A stretch of 58,952 nucleotides of DNA. Origin: Streptomyces sp. NRRL S-31 (GTDB taxonomy: Bacteria > Actinomycetota > Actinomycetes > Streptomycetales > Streptomycetaceae). The translations under genes and the position numbers were made by a program. The stretch is from positions 1 to 58,952 of the forward strand of contig NZ_JOCB01000045.1 in assembly GCF_000718775.1 (NCBI RefSeq), read 5' to 3'. This document shows, one piece after another, positions 44,366 through 52,221 of the stretch (position 1 is its first letter; every line of letters starts with the position of its first letter). Under the pieces are notes generated by a model that made no database searches, was not told where the DNA came from, and saw only the letters and a program-made list of their open reading frames with translations.

Positions 44366-45082
44366 ATGAGTACCGGGGTTCGCCGCAGGATGGGCGTCGA
44401 GGAGCGTCGGCAGCAGCTGATCGGTGTCGCCCTCGACCTGTTCAGCCGACGCTCGCCCGACGAGGTCTCCATCGACGAGATAGCCACCGCCGCGGGGATC
44501 TCGCGCCCGCTCGTGTACCACTACTTCCCGGGCAAACTCAGCCTGTACGAGGCCGCGTTGAAGCGGGCGTCGGAGGACCTCGCGAGCCGTTTCACGGAGC
44601 CGCACGAGGGCCCGCTCGGCGCCCGGCTGCTGCGCGTGATGCGCCGCTACTTCGACTTCGTCGACGATCACGGCCCCGGTTTCTCGGCCCTGATGCGCGG
44701 CGGCCCGGCGGTCTCGGCGGACGGCATCGGTACGAAGGAGCACGTCTCGGCCACCCACGCGCTCATCGACTCCGTACGGCAGGCCGCGTACGAGCAGATG
44801 CTGGCGCACCTCGGCGTGGCCGAGGCCTCGCCGCGGCTGGAGCTGGTGGTCCGCTCCTGGATCTCGCTCGCCGAATCGACGGCCCTGCTGTGGCTGGACG
44901 GCCGCCGCGTCCCGCGCGCCGAGCTGGAGGTGCAGCTCGTGCACGACTTCGCCGCGCTGGCCGCCGTCAGCGCCGCCCAGGACGCGGACATGGCCGCGCT
45001 GCTGCGCACCATGGTCGCGGACGAGCCGGCCGACGGCCCCTTCGCGGAGCTGATCGGCCGGCTCATCGCCCTGGGTTCCTAG
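44366..45082 (+). CDS. TetR-family transcriptional regulator
   Basis: A 238-residue regulator. The TetR HTH covers residues 10-58: RRQQLIGVALDLFSRRSPDEVSIDEIATAAGISRPLVYHYFPGKLSLYEAAL. The ligand domain is all-helical, with RLLRVMRRYFDFVDDHGPGFSALMRGGP and a long C-terminal helix typical of the group regulating lipid or xenobiotic enzymes. It follows the di-iron/reductase pair and both promoters carry the same operator-like motif, so autoregulation and control of the pair are likely. Its TAG stop lies within the CTAG that forms the left target sequence of a mobile element. Confidence 0.9.
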   Translation: MSTGVRRRMGVEERRQQLIGVALDLFSRRSPDEVSIDEIATAAGISRPLVYHYFPGKLSLYEAALKRASEDLASRFTEPHEGPLGARLLRVMRRYFDFVDDHGPGFSALMRGGPAVSADGIGTKEHVSATHALIDSVRQAAYEQMLAHLGVAEASPRLELVVRSWISLAESTALLWLDGRRVPRAELEVQLVHDFAALAAVSAAQDADMAALLRTMVADEPADGPFAELIGRLIALGS

Positions 45083-45313
45083 GTCCTGTCGTCAAAATCC
45101 CGCCGTCCGCCCGGAGGGCGGGCCTCGCGGCGTCAGGTGCGTGCTCTGGGGGTCCCCCCGGCCGAAGGCTGGGGTAGTGCCGGGCCCCGGCCCTCGTACT
45201 GGACGTGCTCGGGTCTGGGGCCGGTGCGGCGAGTGGGGGCACCTCCCACGCCCTTGAGGCAGTGGGGGAGCGTGCATGGCGTCGCGAGGCAGGCAGGAGT
45301 TTGACGACAGGGC
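45083..45313. mobile_element. Palindromic MITE-like element, copy 1
   Basis: Terminal inverted repeats GTCCTGTCGTCAAA (45083-45096) and TTTGACGACAGGGC (45300-45313) match at 13 of 14 positions. The flanks are CTAG (left) and CTGG (right), close to the YTAR target duplications of IS5-type elements. Inside are blocks shared with copy 2 (GGCGTCAGGTGCGTGCTCT, GGCCCTCGTACTGGACGT, GGGTCTGGGGCCGGTGCGGC, GTGCATGGCG). Two extra palindromic inserts occur where copy 2 has none: GGGGGTCCCCCCGGCC with GGCTGGGG near 45148-45174, and a GGGGGCACCTCCCAC repeat with CAGTGGGGGAG near 45235-45270. No transposase is present, and short ORFs on either strand are not credible. Confidence 0.75.
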
Positions 45314-45743
45314 CTGGGACGGGGGTGCGGCACCCCGGGGGCGCCGGCCATCTCGGTATCACAGGCGGGAACCCCTTGCGATTACGGCTCTTTCGGGTCC
45401 GACCCCTGCGCCACGGCGCGGCTCCGCTGCCGGGCGCCCGCGCGAACGTACCGCCCAACGAAAGCTTTCAGCAAGGGTCTTGAAACCATCGGAAAGAGTT
45501 TTCACCGGTCCCCGCTTCCTGGCGGCCGGTGCGTCCGGCGAGGCCCGGTTGACGTTTCAACCGGCAGCTCGCTCCCCTCGCCCGGTCTCCGGATGCAGGT
45601 GAGCGGCGGGTCCCCTACCGTGGGAGGTGGAGCGCGCGTCCAGGGTGTCCCTCTCTCCTGTCGCCGGGTGCGGCTGTCGGTCCGACCGCGAGAACCACCA
45701 CGGGAGACGTCCGGTCACCGCGAGAACCACCACAGGAGCCGTC
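45314..45743. promoter_or_regulatory. Non-coding region with palindromes and duplicated ribosome-site segment
   Basis: No gene is supported. Visible are GAAAGCTTTC (45460-45469) and a long operator-like palindrome CCGGTTGA-CGTT-TCAACCGG (45545-45564). A 22-bp direct repeat of period 32 (ACCGCGAGAACCACCACGGG.. at 45685-45706 and ..CACAGGAG at 45717-45738, one mismatch) has as its second copy the ribosome site of the gene at 45744. The CCGGTTGA palindrome is a candidate operator for the two-gene unit that follows. Confidence 0.5.
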
Positions 45744-46184
45744 ATGGCCACGCCACCTCCAGCCGATCGTCCCGTCCCGGCCCGCCTCCTCGCCGGCATC
45801 AGGCTCGTCAACGGAGCCGCCGGTCTGCTCACGCCGGAGCTGCTCATCCGCCGGTTCGACCCCGGCCGTGAGCCGCCCAGCGCGGCGGCCGTCTACGCCT
45901 TCCGGCTCTTCGGCATCCGTACGGTCCTGCTCGGTCTCGACCTGCTCGGCCACGGCGGCGACCGGCTGCGGGCCGACCTGCTGGAGGGAATCCTCATCCA
46001 CGGCAGCGACACGGTGACGGCGGCCACGCTCGGTGTCCGCGGGCAGGTCCCGCCCCGCACCGCCGTACTGACCACGCTCGTCTCCGCCGTCAACACCGCC
46101 CTGGCCGTCACCGCCGCCGTCGCGCTCCGCACCCCGCCGCGCACCTCTGCCAAGCGCGACCGCTCGCGGTGCGGACGGTGTTGA
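45744..46184 (+). CDS. DUF4267-like small membrane protein
   Basis: A 146-residue hydrophobic protein. RPVPARLLAGIRLVNGAAGLLTPELLIRRFDP starts the domain, with AAVYAFRLFGIRTVLLGLDLL and a C-terminal transmembrane segment TAVLTTLVSAVNTALAVTAAVAL. The pattern resembles DUF4267 membrane proteins of unknown role. ATG 45744 follows CAGGAG within a duplicated segment; a frame open further upstream (45627) has no site. The haem peroxidase starts 57 bases downstream, so it may be a membrane partner in the same operon. Confidence 0.7.
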   Translation: MATPPPADRPVPARLLAGIRLVNGAAGLLTPELLIRRFDPGREPPSAAAVYAFRLFGIRTVLLGLDLLGHGGDRLRADLLEGILIHGSDTVTAATLGVRGQVPPRTAVLTTLVSAVNTALAVTAAVALRTPPRTSAKRDRSRCGRC

Positions 46185-46241
46185 CCGCGCGGTCCGGTGC
46201 CGCCACGCGACACGACCAGGAGCCACTCAAGGAGCATCCCC

Positions 46242-48098
46242 ATGAGCACGCACCGAAGCGCCGGACGGCGGCGCGCCCCGGCCGGATACCGCACGTCGCT
46301 CCCCTGGCGGGTCGTCACCTCCGCCGCCGAGTGGGTCGACCGCCGCCTGGGCTGGGACAGACTGCCGGTCGTCGCGGGCCTGCTGACGCTCTTCGGTCTG
46401 CGCGTCAGGCTCCGGCAGAAGAACCTGTACGACACCGGCCGGCTGCCCTCGGCCGGACTGCCCGAACCCGCGCCCCCGTCCGCGCGCCACCGGGTCGACC
46501 GGACCGCCGACGGCAGCCACAACGACCTCGGCGACCCCCGCATGGGCATGGCGGGCACCCGCTTCGGCCGCAACATCCCGCTGGAGGCCATCGCCCCCAC
46601 CGCGCCCGGCGACGTGCTGGCCGGACCCAGTCCGCGGGAGGTCAGCCGCGCGCTGCTCACCCGCGACGGGCTGATCGCCGCCGAGTCCGTCAACTCCCTG
46701 GTCGCCGCCTGGCTCCAGTTCATGATCCGGGACTGGTTCAGCCACGGCACGAGCCCCGTGGACCGGCCCTGGGAGGTGTCGCTGCTCGACGACGACCCGT
46801 GGCCGGAACGCCCCATGCGCATCATGCGGACCCCGGACGACCCGACCCGCGACCCGCAGGCGCCCCCCGGCACGCCGGACACCCGCGTCAACGTCTCCTC
46901 CCACTGGTGGGACGCGTCCCAGATCTACGGCAGGAACGCGGCCGAGCAGCACCTGCTGCGCACCGGCGAACTGGGCCGGCTGCACCTGTGGGACGGCGAA
47001 CGGTCACCCGTCCCCGCCGACCCGTCCCAGGACCCCACGCGGGTCCCCGGCTTCTGGCTGGGTCTCGCCATGATGCAGGACCTGTTCACCCGGGAGCACA
47101 ACGCGATCTGCGGCCACCTGCACGACGCCCACCCGTCCTGGGACGACGAGGAGCTGTTCCAGCGCGCCCGGCTGGTCAACGCCGCGCTCCTCGCGAAGAT
47201 CCACACCGTGGAGTGGACACCGGCCGTGATCAGCCACCCCACCACCGTCAAGGCGCTGCGCGCCAACTGGTGGGGCGTCGCGGGCGAGCGCGTCCACGAC
47301 CTGTTCGGCCGGCTCGGCGGCAGCGAGGTCCTCAGCGGCATCCCCGGCGCCCGCACGGACCACTACGGCGTCCCGTACGCGCTCACCGAGGAGTTCGTGG
47401 CGGTCTACCGCATGCACCCGCTGGTGCGGGACGACTGGCACCTGCGGTCCGTCGCCGACGACGCGACCCTGCGCCACTGCACCCTGCGGGACATCTCGGG
47501 CCCGCAGGCGCTGAAGTTCCTGGAGACCACGGAGATGGCCGACCTGCTCTACAGCTTCGGCACGCTCCCGCCCGGACTGGTCACCCTGCACAACTTCCCC
47601 CGGTTCCTCCAGGAGTTCGAGCGGCCGGACGGACACCTCCAGGACCTCGCCGCCACCGACATCCTGCGCTCGCGGGAGCTGGGGGTGCCCCGCTACAACG
47701 AGTTCCGGCGGCTGCTCAGGCTGAGGCCCGCGGCGGACTTCGCCGAGCTGGCGCACGACCCGGCGACGGCCGAGCGGATCGAGCGGCTCTACGACGGCGA
47801 CATCGAGAAGGTCGACCTGATGGTCGGGCTGTACGCGGAGAAGCTGCCGGCCGGGTTCGCCTTCAGCGACACGGCGTTCCGGATCTTCATCCTGATGGCC
47901 TCGCGCCGGCTGAACAGCGACCGATTCTTCACCACGTACTACACGCCCGAGGTCTACTCCAGGGCGGGCATGGCATGGATCGACGACAACAGCATGACCA
48001 CCGTCCTGCTGCGCCACCACCCCGAACTGCGCACGCCCCTCGCCGGGCTGGCCAACGCCTTCGTGCCGTGGCACCGGACGGACCGGGAAAACGCCTGA
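46242..48098 (+). CDS. Animal-type haem peroxidase / fatty-acid alpha-dioxygenase-like enzyme
   Basis: A 618-residue member of the peroxidase-cyclooxygenase superfamily. The distal haem histidine lies in LFTREHNAICGHL and the proximal one in EEFVAVYRMHPLVRDDW; this YRMHPL form with the adjacent Tyr is the pattern of plant alpha-dioxygenases and prostaglandin synthases, so oxygenation of fatty acids via a Tyr radical is a plausible activity. Other blocks are NVSSHWWDASQIYGRN, AKIHTVEWTPAV and the C-terminal GLANAFVPWH. No signal peptide is obvious. ATG 46242 follows AAGGAG. Such enzymes are sporadic in bacteria. Confidence 0.85.
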   Translation: MSTHRSAGRRRAPAGYRTSLPWRVVTSAAEWVDRRLGWDRLPVVAGLLTLFGLRVRLRQKNLYDTGRLPSAGLPEPAPPSARHRVDRTADGSHNDLGDPRMGMAGTRFGRNIPLEAIAPTAPGDVLAGPSPREVSRALLTRDGLIAAESVNSLVAAWLQFMIRDWFSHGTSPVDRPWEVSLLDDDPWPERPMRIMRTPDDPTRDPQAPPGTPDTRVNVSSHWWDASQIYGRNAAEQHLLRTGELGRLHLWDGERSPVPADPSQDPTRVPGFWLGLAMMQDLFTREHNAICGHLHDAHPSWDDEELFQRARLVNAALLAKIHTVEWTPAVISHPTTVKALRANWWGVAGERVHDLFGRLGGSEVLSGIPGARTDHYGVPYALTEEFVAVYRMHPLVRDDWHLRSVADDATLRHCTLRDISGPQALKFLETTEMADLLYSFGTLPPGLVTLHNFPRFLQEFERPDGHLQDLAATDILRSRELGVPRYNEFRRLLRLRPAADFAELAHDPATAERIERLYDGDIEKVDLMVGLYAEKLPAGFAFSDTAFRIFILMASRRLNSDRFFTTYYTPEVYSRAGMAWIDDNSMTTVLLRHHPELRTPLAGLANAFVPWHRTDRENA

Positions 48099-48110
48099 GC
48101 CGGTGCCCCT

Positions 48111-48141
48111 CCCGGGCGGCGTACGGGGCCCGCCGCCCGGG
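48111..48141. terminator. Terminator between peroxidase and aglA
   Basis: CCCGGGCGGCG (48111-48121) pairs with CGCCGCCCGGG (48131-48141), an 11-bp stem with a 9-base loop between two convergent genes; more G/C-rich inverted sequence follows. Confidence 0.75.
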
Positions 48142-48184
48142 GGCGGCGGGCCGTGGCGGAGCGGGCGGCGGGGCGGGCCGGACG

Positions 48185-49867
48185 TCAGACCGCGGTCGAG
48201 AACCAGACCGTGGTGTCGGCCGGCACCTTCGCCTCGCCGTCCGCCTCGGTCACCTCGCCGCTGGAGAGCAGGACCCGGCCGTAGGACGGGGTGGTCACCG
48301 ACTCGCCGGTCGTGTTCGCGACGCACACGAACGCGCCCCGCCGGAAGGCCAGGACGCCCTCGGGCGCCCGCAGCCACTCCACGGCGTCGCCCGCGCCCAG
48401 GTCCGGCTGGGACCGGCGCAGGCGCAGCGCGGCGCGGTACAGCTCCAGTGTCGAGCCGGGCACTCCCTCTTGCGCCTCCACGCTCAGCCCGCCCCAGACC
48501 GGCGGCTGGGGCAGCCAGCTGCCGCCCTTGCCGAAGCCGTAGGAGGAGCCCTCGCGGGTCCACGGGATCGGCACCCGGCAGCCGTCGCGGAAGCCGTCCT
48601 GGCCGGCGCCGCGGAAGTACGCCGGGTCCTGGCGCACCTCGTCGGGCAGGTCCACGACGTCCGGGAGGCCCAGTTCCTCGCCCTGGTAGAGGTAGGCCGA
48701 GCCGGGCAGGGCGAGCATCAGCAGGGTGGCGGCGCGGGCGCGGCTCAGGCCCAGGGCGCGGTCGCCGGCCGTGCGGATCTGGGTGCCGAGGCCGGGCGGG
48801 TTGGCGAACCGGGTGGCGTGCCGGGTGACGTCGTGGTTGGACAGCACCCAGGTGGCGGGGGCGCCGACCGGGCGCATCGCCTCCAGCGTGCGGTCGATGA
48901 CCGCGCGCAGTTCCCCGGCGTCCCACTCCGTCGCCAGGTACTGGAAGTTGAACGCCTGGTGGAGTTCGTCCGGGCGGACGTAGTTCGCGGTGCGCTCGAC
49001 GGTGGGGGTCCACGCCTCGGCGACGAAGATGCGGTCGCCCGAATACTCGTCCAGCACGGTGCGCCACTGGCGGTAGATGGCGTGCACGCCGTCCTGGTCG
49101 AAGAACGGCATGACATCGCTGCCCAGCAGTTTCAGCTGGTCGTGCGAGCCGAGGTCGGGCAGGCCCGCCGCCTTGACCAGGCCGTGGGCGACGTCGATGC
49201 GGAAGCCGTCCACGCCCCTGTCCAGCCAGAAGCGCAGGATCGAGCGGAACTCGTCGCCGACCGCCGGGTGCTCCCAGTTGAAGTCGGGCTGCTCGGGCGC
49301 GAAGAGGTGGAGGTACCACTCGCCCGGGGTGCCGTCCGGCTCGGTCACCCGGGTCCAGGCCGGGCCGCCGAAGATGGACTCCCAGTCGTTGGGCGGCAGT
49401 TCGCCGTCCTTCCCCTTGCCGGGGCGGAAGTGGTAGCGGTCCCGCAGCCGGGAGCCGGGGCCCTCGGCGAGGGCGCGCTTGAACCACTCGTGCTGGTCGG
49501 AGGAGTGGTTGGGCACGAGGTCCACGATGACGCGCAGGCCGTGCGCGTGGGCGTCGCGGATGAGCGCGTCGGCGTCCGGCAGGGTGCCGAACATCGGGTC
49601 GACGGCCCGGTAGTCGGCGACGTCGTAGCCCGCGTCGGCCTGCGGGGAGGCGTAGAAGGGGCTGAGCCACACGGCGTCGACGCCGAGGTCGCGCAGGTAG
49701 GGCAGGCGGGAGCGGACGCCTGCCAGGTCGCCCATGCCGTCGCCGTCGCCGTCGGCGAAGCTGCGCGGGTAGACCTGGTAGATGACCGCGTCCCGCCACC
49801 AGTCGCGGCGTTCGGCGACGGTGGCGGCGGTGTGGCGGGCCGGTGCGGCGGAGGGCTGCTGGCTCAT
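48185..49867 (-). CDS. aglA: Alpha-glucosidase (GH13)
   Basis: Hydrolyses imported maltose and maltodextrins from the non-reducing end in the cytoplasm (no signal peptide). The product is 560 residues. GH13 regions are DLVPNHSSDQHEW, GFRIDVAHG with the nucleophile Asp, FVAEAW with the acid Glu, and LSNHDVTRH with the stabilising Asp. QVYPRSFADGDGDGMGDLAG is typical of the oligo-1,6/alpha-glucosidase subgroup. ATG 49867 is chosen for its AAGGA site; a GTG at 49894 would add nine residues. In S. coelicolor this gene is the last of malEFG-aglA; here a 171-bp palindromic element lies between malG and aglA. Confidence 0.93.
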   Translation of the reverse strand: MSQQPSAAPARHTAATVAERRDWWRDAVIYQVYPRSFADGDGDGMGDLAGVRSRLPYLRDLGVDAVWLSPFYASPQADAGYDVADYRAVDPMFGTLPDADALIRDAHAHGLRVIVDLVPNHSSDQHEWFKRALAEGPGSRLRDRYHFRPGKGKDGELPPNDWESIFGGPAWTRVTEPDGTPGEWYLHLFAPEQPDFNWEHPAVGDEFRSILRFWLDRGVDGFRIDVAHGLVKAAGLPDLGSHDQLKLLGSDVMPFFDQDGVHAIYRQWRTVLDEYSGDRIFVAEAWTPTVERTANYVRPDELHQAFNFQYLATEWDAGELRAVIDRTLEAMRPVGAPATWVLSNHDVTRHATRFANPPGLGTQIRTAGDRALGLSRARAATLLMLALPGSAYLYQGEELGLPDVVDLPDEVRQDPAYFRGAGQDGFRDGCRVPIPWTREGSSYGFGKGGSWLPQPPVWGGLSVEAQEGVPGSTLELYRAALRLRRSQPDLGAGDAVEWLRAPEGVLAFRRGAFVCVANTTGESVTTPSYGRVLLSSGEVTEADGEAKVPADTTVWFSTAV

Positions 49868-49923
49868 GACGTCCTTGATGCGTAACGGGTGCACGGTAGC
49901 GGGCGGTGGGGCGGCGGGCCTAG

Positions 49924-50094
49924 GGCGTGTCTGACAATTCGCGTCGTCGTCCGAAGGGCGGCCGCGCGGCGTCAGGTGCGTGCTCTCGGCGTGCCGGCTC
50001 CAGGCCCTCGTACTGGACGTACTTGGGTCTGGGGCCGGTGCGGCGAGAGTGCGTGCATGGCGCCGCGCGGCAGACGGGAATTGTCAGACACGCC
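49924..50094. mobile_element. Palindromic MITE-like element, copy 2, inside the mal operon
   Basis: Perfect 17-bp terminal inverted repeats, GGCGTGTCTGACAATTC (49924-49940) and its complement (50078-50094). Flanks CTAG (49920-49923) and CTAA (50095-50098) fit a YTAR target duplication. The 137-base core is itself an imperfect hairpin (GTGCGTGCTCTCGGCG.. against ..CGGCGAGAGTGCGTGC) centred on GTACTGGACGTAC and shares blocks with copy 1 at 45083. No transposase is encoded. The rest of 49868-50176 is short flanking sequence. Confidence 0.82.
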
Positions 50095-50176
50095 CTAAGG
50101 AGGTGCGGGGCGGGCCGCGGTGACCGCGGGGTCGGATGGGCACCGCGGCCCGGCGCGGGAGTCCGTCGGGCGGGCA

Positions 50177-51091
50177 TCAGCCCTTGGTGCCGCCGGCGGT
50201 GAGGCCGGTGACGAGGTTCTTCTGCACGAGGTAGAAGAACACGGTCACGGGTATCGCGATCAGCACCGCGGTGGCGGCCATGTAGTTCCACTGGGCGTCG
50301 TGCTCGCTGACGAAGGTCTGGAGGCCCACGGCGAAGGTGTACTTGGAGTCGTCCAGCAGGAAGGTCGTCGCGAAGGCGACCTCGCCGACCGCGGTGATGA
50401 AGTTGTAGAAGGCGGCCACCGCCAGGCCCGGGCGGGCCAGCGGCAGGATCAGCCGGAAGAAGGTGCCGAAGGGGGAGAGTCCGTCCACGCGGCCGGCCTC
50501 GTCGATCTCGAACGGGATGGTGTCGAAGTAGCCCTTGAGCAGCCAGGCGCTGTACGGCACGGCGGTCGAGCAGTTGATGATGATCAGCGACCAGTAGCTG
50601 TCGATGAGCCCGAGGTCGCTGAAGATCTCGTACATCGGCACGATCAGGATGGCGATCGGGAACGCCTGCGTGAGCAGCAGGACCCACATCAGCTGCTTGT
50701 AGCCGGGGAAGCGCATGCGGGAGACCGCGTAGCCGGTGGTGGCGGCGACGAGGACACCGATGGCGGTGGTGCCGAGGGCCACGATCATCGTCGACTTGAA
50801 CCAGTCGAAGAATCCGGTGTGCTCCAGCACGAAGCGGTAGTTGGAGAGGGACAGCTTGCCCGCGATCCCGCTCGGGTGCAGGTAGTCCTGCTTGTCCGGG
50901 CCGAGGGACAGGTAGCACAGCCAGGCGACCGGGGTCAGGGCGATCAGGCTCGCCACGACGAGGCCCCCGTGCAGCAGGGCGGTGCCGAGCGGGCCGCGCT
51001 CGTCGCGCCCGCGCACCCGGCGCCGGGGGGCGGGGCCGGCGGCGGGGGCCCCGGCGGCGGTGTCGGTCTTGTCCAGGGTCGTGGTGCTCAT
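50177..51091 (-). CDS. malG: Maltose ABC transporter permease MalG
   Basis: Inner-membrane permease of 304 residues with six transmembrane segments. The BPD_transp_1 EAA loop, which contacts the ATPase, is EIDEAGRVDGLSPFGTFFRLILPLARPGL. The C-terminus VTGLTAGGTKG is typical for MalG. ATG 51091 is selected because AGGAG lies seven bases upstream; an upstream in-frame ATG at 51130 would overlap malF. It is the third gene of the mal operon. The ATPase is not encoded here; in Streptomyces the shared MsiK normally serves this role. Confidence 0.93.
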   Translation of the reverse strand: MSTTTLDKTDTAAGAPAAGPAPRRRVRGRDERGPLGTALLHGGLVVASLIALTPVAWLCYLSLGPDKQDYLHPSGIAGKLSLSNYRFVLEHTGFFDWFKSTMIVALGTTAIGVLVAATTGYAVSRMRFPGYKQLMWVLLLTQAFPIAILIVPMYEIFSDLGLIDSYWSLIIINCSTAVPYSAWLLKGYFDTIPFEIDEAGRVDGLSPFGTFFRLILPLARPGLAVAAFYNFITAVGEVAFATTFLLDDSKYTFAVGLQTFVSEHDAQWNYMAATAVLIAIPVTVFFYLVQKNLVTGLTAGGTKG

Positions 51092-51110
51092 GGCGGATGC
51101 TCCTGCGGCG

Positions 51111-52115
51111 TCAGACGGCGAGCTGGTCATTGCGCTTCAGCCAACGGAAGTAGAAGGAGGTGAAGACGGTCAGGATCGACAGCAGCAGCACGCCGTAGGC
51201 GGCGGACTGGGCGAAGTCGCGCGGCTGCTGGCCGAAGCCCAGCGCGTAGGCCCAGGTGACGAGGATCTGGGCGTCCGGGGCGGAGTTCTTGCCGAACAGC
51301 AGGAAGATGATGACGAACTGGTTGAAGGTCCAGATGATGCCGAGCAGCACCACGGTGGAGCTGACCGAGCGCAGACCGGGCAGGGTGACGTGCCGGAAGC
51401 GCTGCCAGGCGCCGGCGCCGTCCATCTCCGCGGCCTCGTAGAGCGTGGGGTCGATGGACTGGAGGCCGCCGAGCAGCGAGAGCATCATGAACGGCACACC
51501 GCACCAGGTGTTGACCATGATCGCGGCGAACCGCTGCCAGAAGGTGTCCTCCAGCCACTGCGGCTGGGGCAGGTGCAGCGCGCCGAGGACCTGGTTGAGC
51601 GCGCCGGAGTCGGCGAGCATGATCCGCCAGGAGAAGACGGTGACGAAGGTCGGCACGGCCCAGGGCAGGACGAGCAGCAGCCGGTAGGCGGTGCGGCCGC
51701 GCAGCTTCTGGTTGAGCATCAGCGCGAGGCCGAGGCCGATGGCGTAGTGCAGGGCCACGCAGGCGGCCGTCCAGACGACGGTCCACAGGAAGTGCGACCA
51801 GAACCGGTCGTAGGCCGTCGGGCCGAACAGGATGTCCCGGTAGTTGTCGAGGCCGACGAACCTGTAGGTGGCGTCGATGTGGTTGACGCCGATCGTGCGC
51901 GCCGAGTTCAGGCTGTTGGCGTCGGTGAGGGTGAGGTAGAAGCCGCGTGCGAGCGGGTAGCCCACGAGGGCGCCCAGCACGACGACCACCGGGGCGATCA
52001 TCGCGTAGGCGTACCAGTACTTCTGCAAGCCGTTGCGGACGCGCCGTCCCAGCCCGGGCCGAGGCGCGCGGTCACCGCGGCGCTTGCCGGTCGCGCGGTC
52101 GATGGCGACTGTCAT
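51111..52115 (-). CDS. malF: Maltose ABC transporter permease MalF
   Basis: Permease of 334 residues with six transmembrane segments and no large periplasmic P2 loop as in enterobacteria. The EAA loop is LYEAAEMDGAGAWQRFRHVTLPGL. It pairs with MalG as the heterodimeric channel of a carbohydrate CUT1 transporter. ATG 52115. It is preceded, after malE, by a large hairpin (52161-52217) likely to reduce read-through so that the binding protein exceeds the permeases. Confidence 0.93.
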   Translation of the reverse strand: MTVAIDRATGKRRGDRAPRPGLGRRVRNGLQKYWYAYAMIAPVVVVLGALVGYPLARGFYLTLTDANSLNSARTIGVNHIDATYRFVGLDNYRDILFGPTAYDRFWSHFLWTVVWTAACVALHYAIGLGLALMLNQKLRGRTAYRLLLVLPWAVPTFVTVFSWRIMLADSGALNQVLGALHLPQPQWLEDTFWQRFAAIMVNTWCGVPFMMLSLLGGLQSIDPTLYEAAEMDGAGAWQRFRHVTLPGLRSVSSTVVLLGIIWTFNQFVIIFLLFGKNSAPDAQILVTWAYALGFGQQPRDFAQSAAYGVLLLSILTVFTSFYFRWLKRNDQLAV

Positions 52116-52160
52116 GGTTCGACACCTTCATTGGTTCACGAGTGGGGGCCGGGCACGGGG

Positions 52161-52217
52161 CCGTGGCCGCCGGATCCTCTCCCCCCGTCCGCTGCCGGGA
52201 GGATCCGACGGCCACGG
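52161..52217 (-). terminator. Intra-operonic hairpin between malE and malF
   Basis: CCGTGGCC (52161-52168) plus CGGATCCTC (52171-52179) pairs with GAGGATCCG (52199-52207) plus GGCCACGG (52210-52217): 17 bp with one 2x2 internal loop. It follows the malE stop by five bases. Such hairpins act as partial terminators or stabilise the upstream mRNA. Confidence 0.75.
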
Positions 52218-52221
52218 GGGA

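Noticed and set aside
45133..45458. Several 60-130-codon ORFs across MITE copy 1
   Set aside because: They follow the palindromic element, not a conserved protein, and have no ribosome sites.
46169..49885. A 1238-codon open frame on the plus strand
   Set aside because: It is the +1 shadow of the peroxidase gene followed by the antisense of aglA. Its composition is the usual Arg/Gly/Pro shadow type with no motifs.
49920..50918. Minus-strand frame through MITE copy 2 into malG
   Set aside because: Out of frame with malG and partly encoded by the mobile element; such element-derived ORFs are common annotation artefacts.
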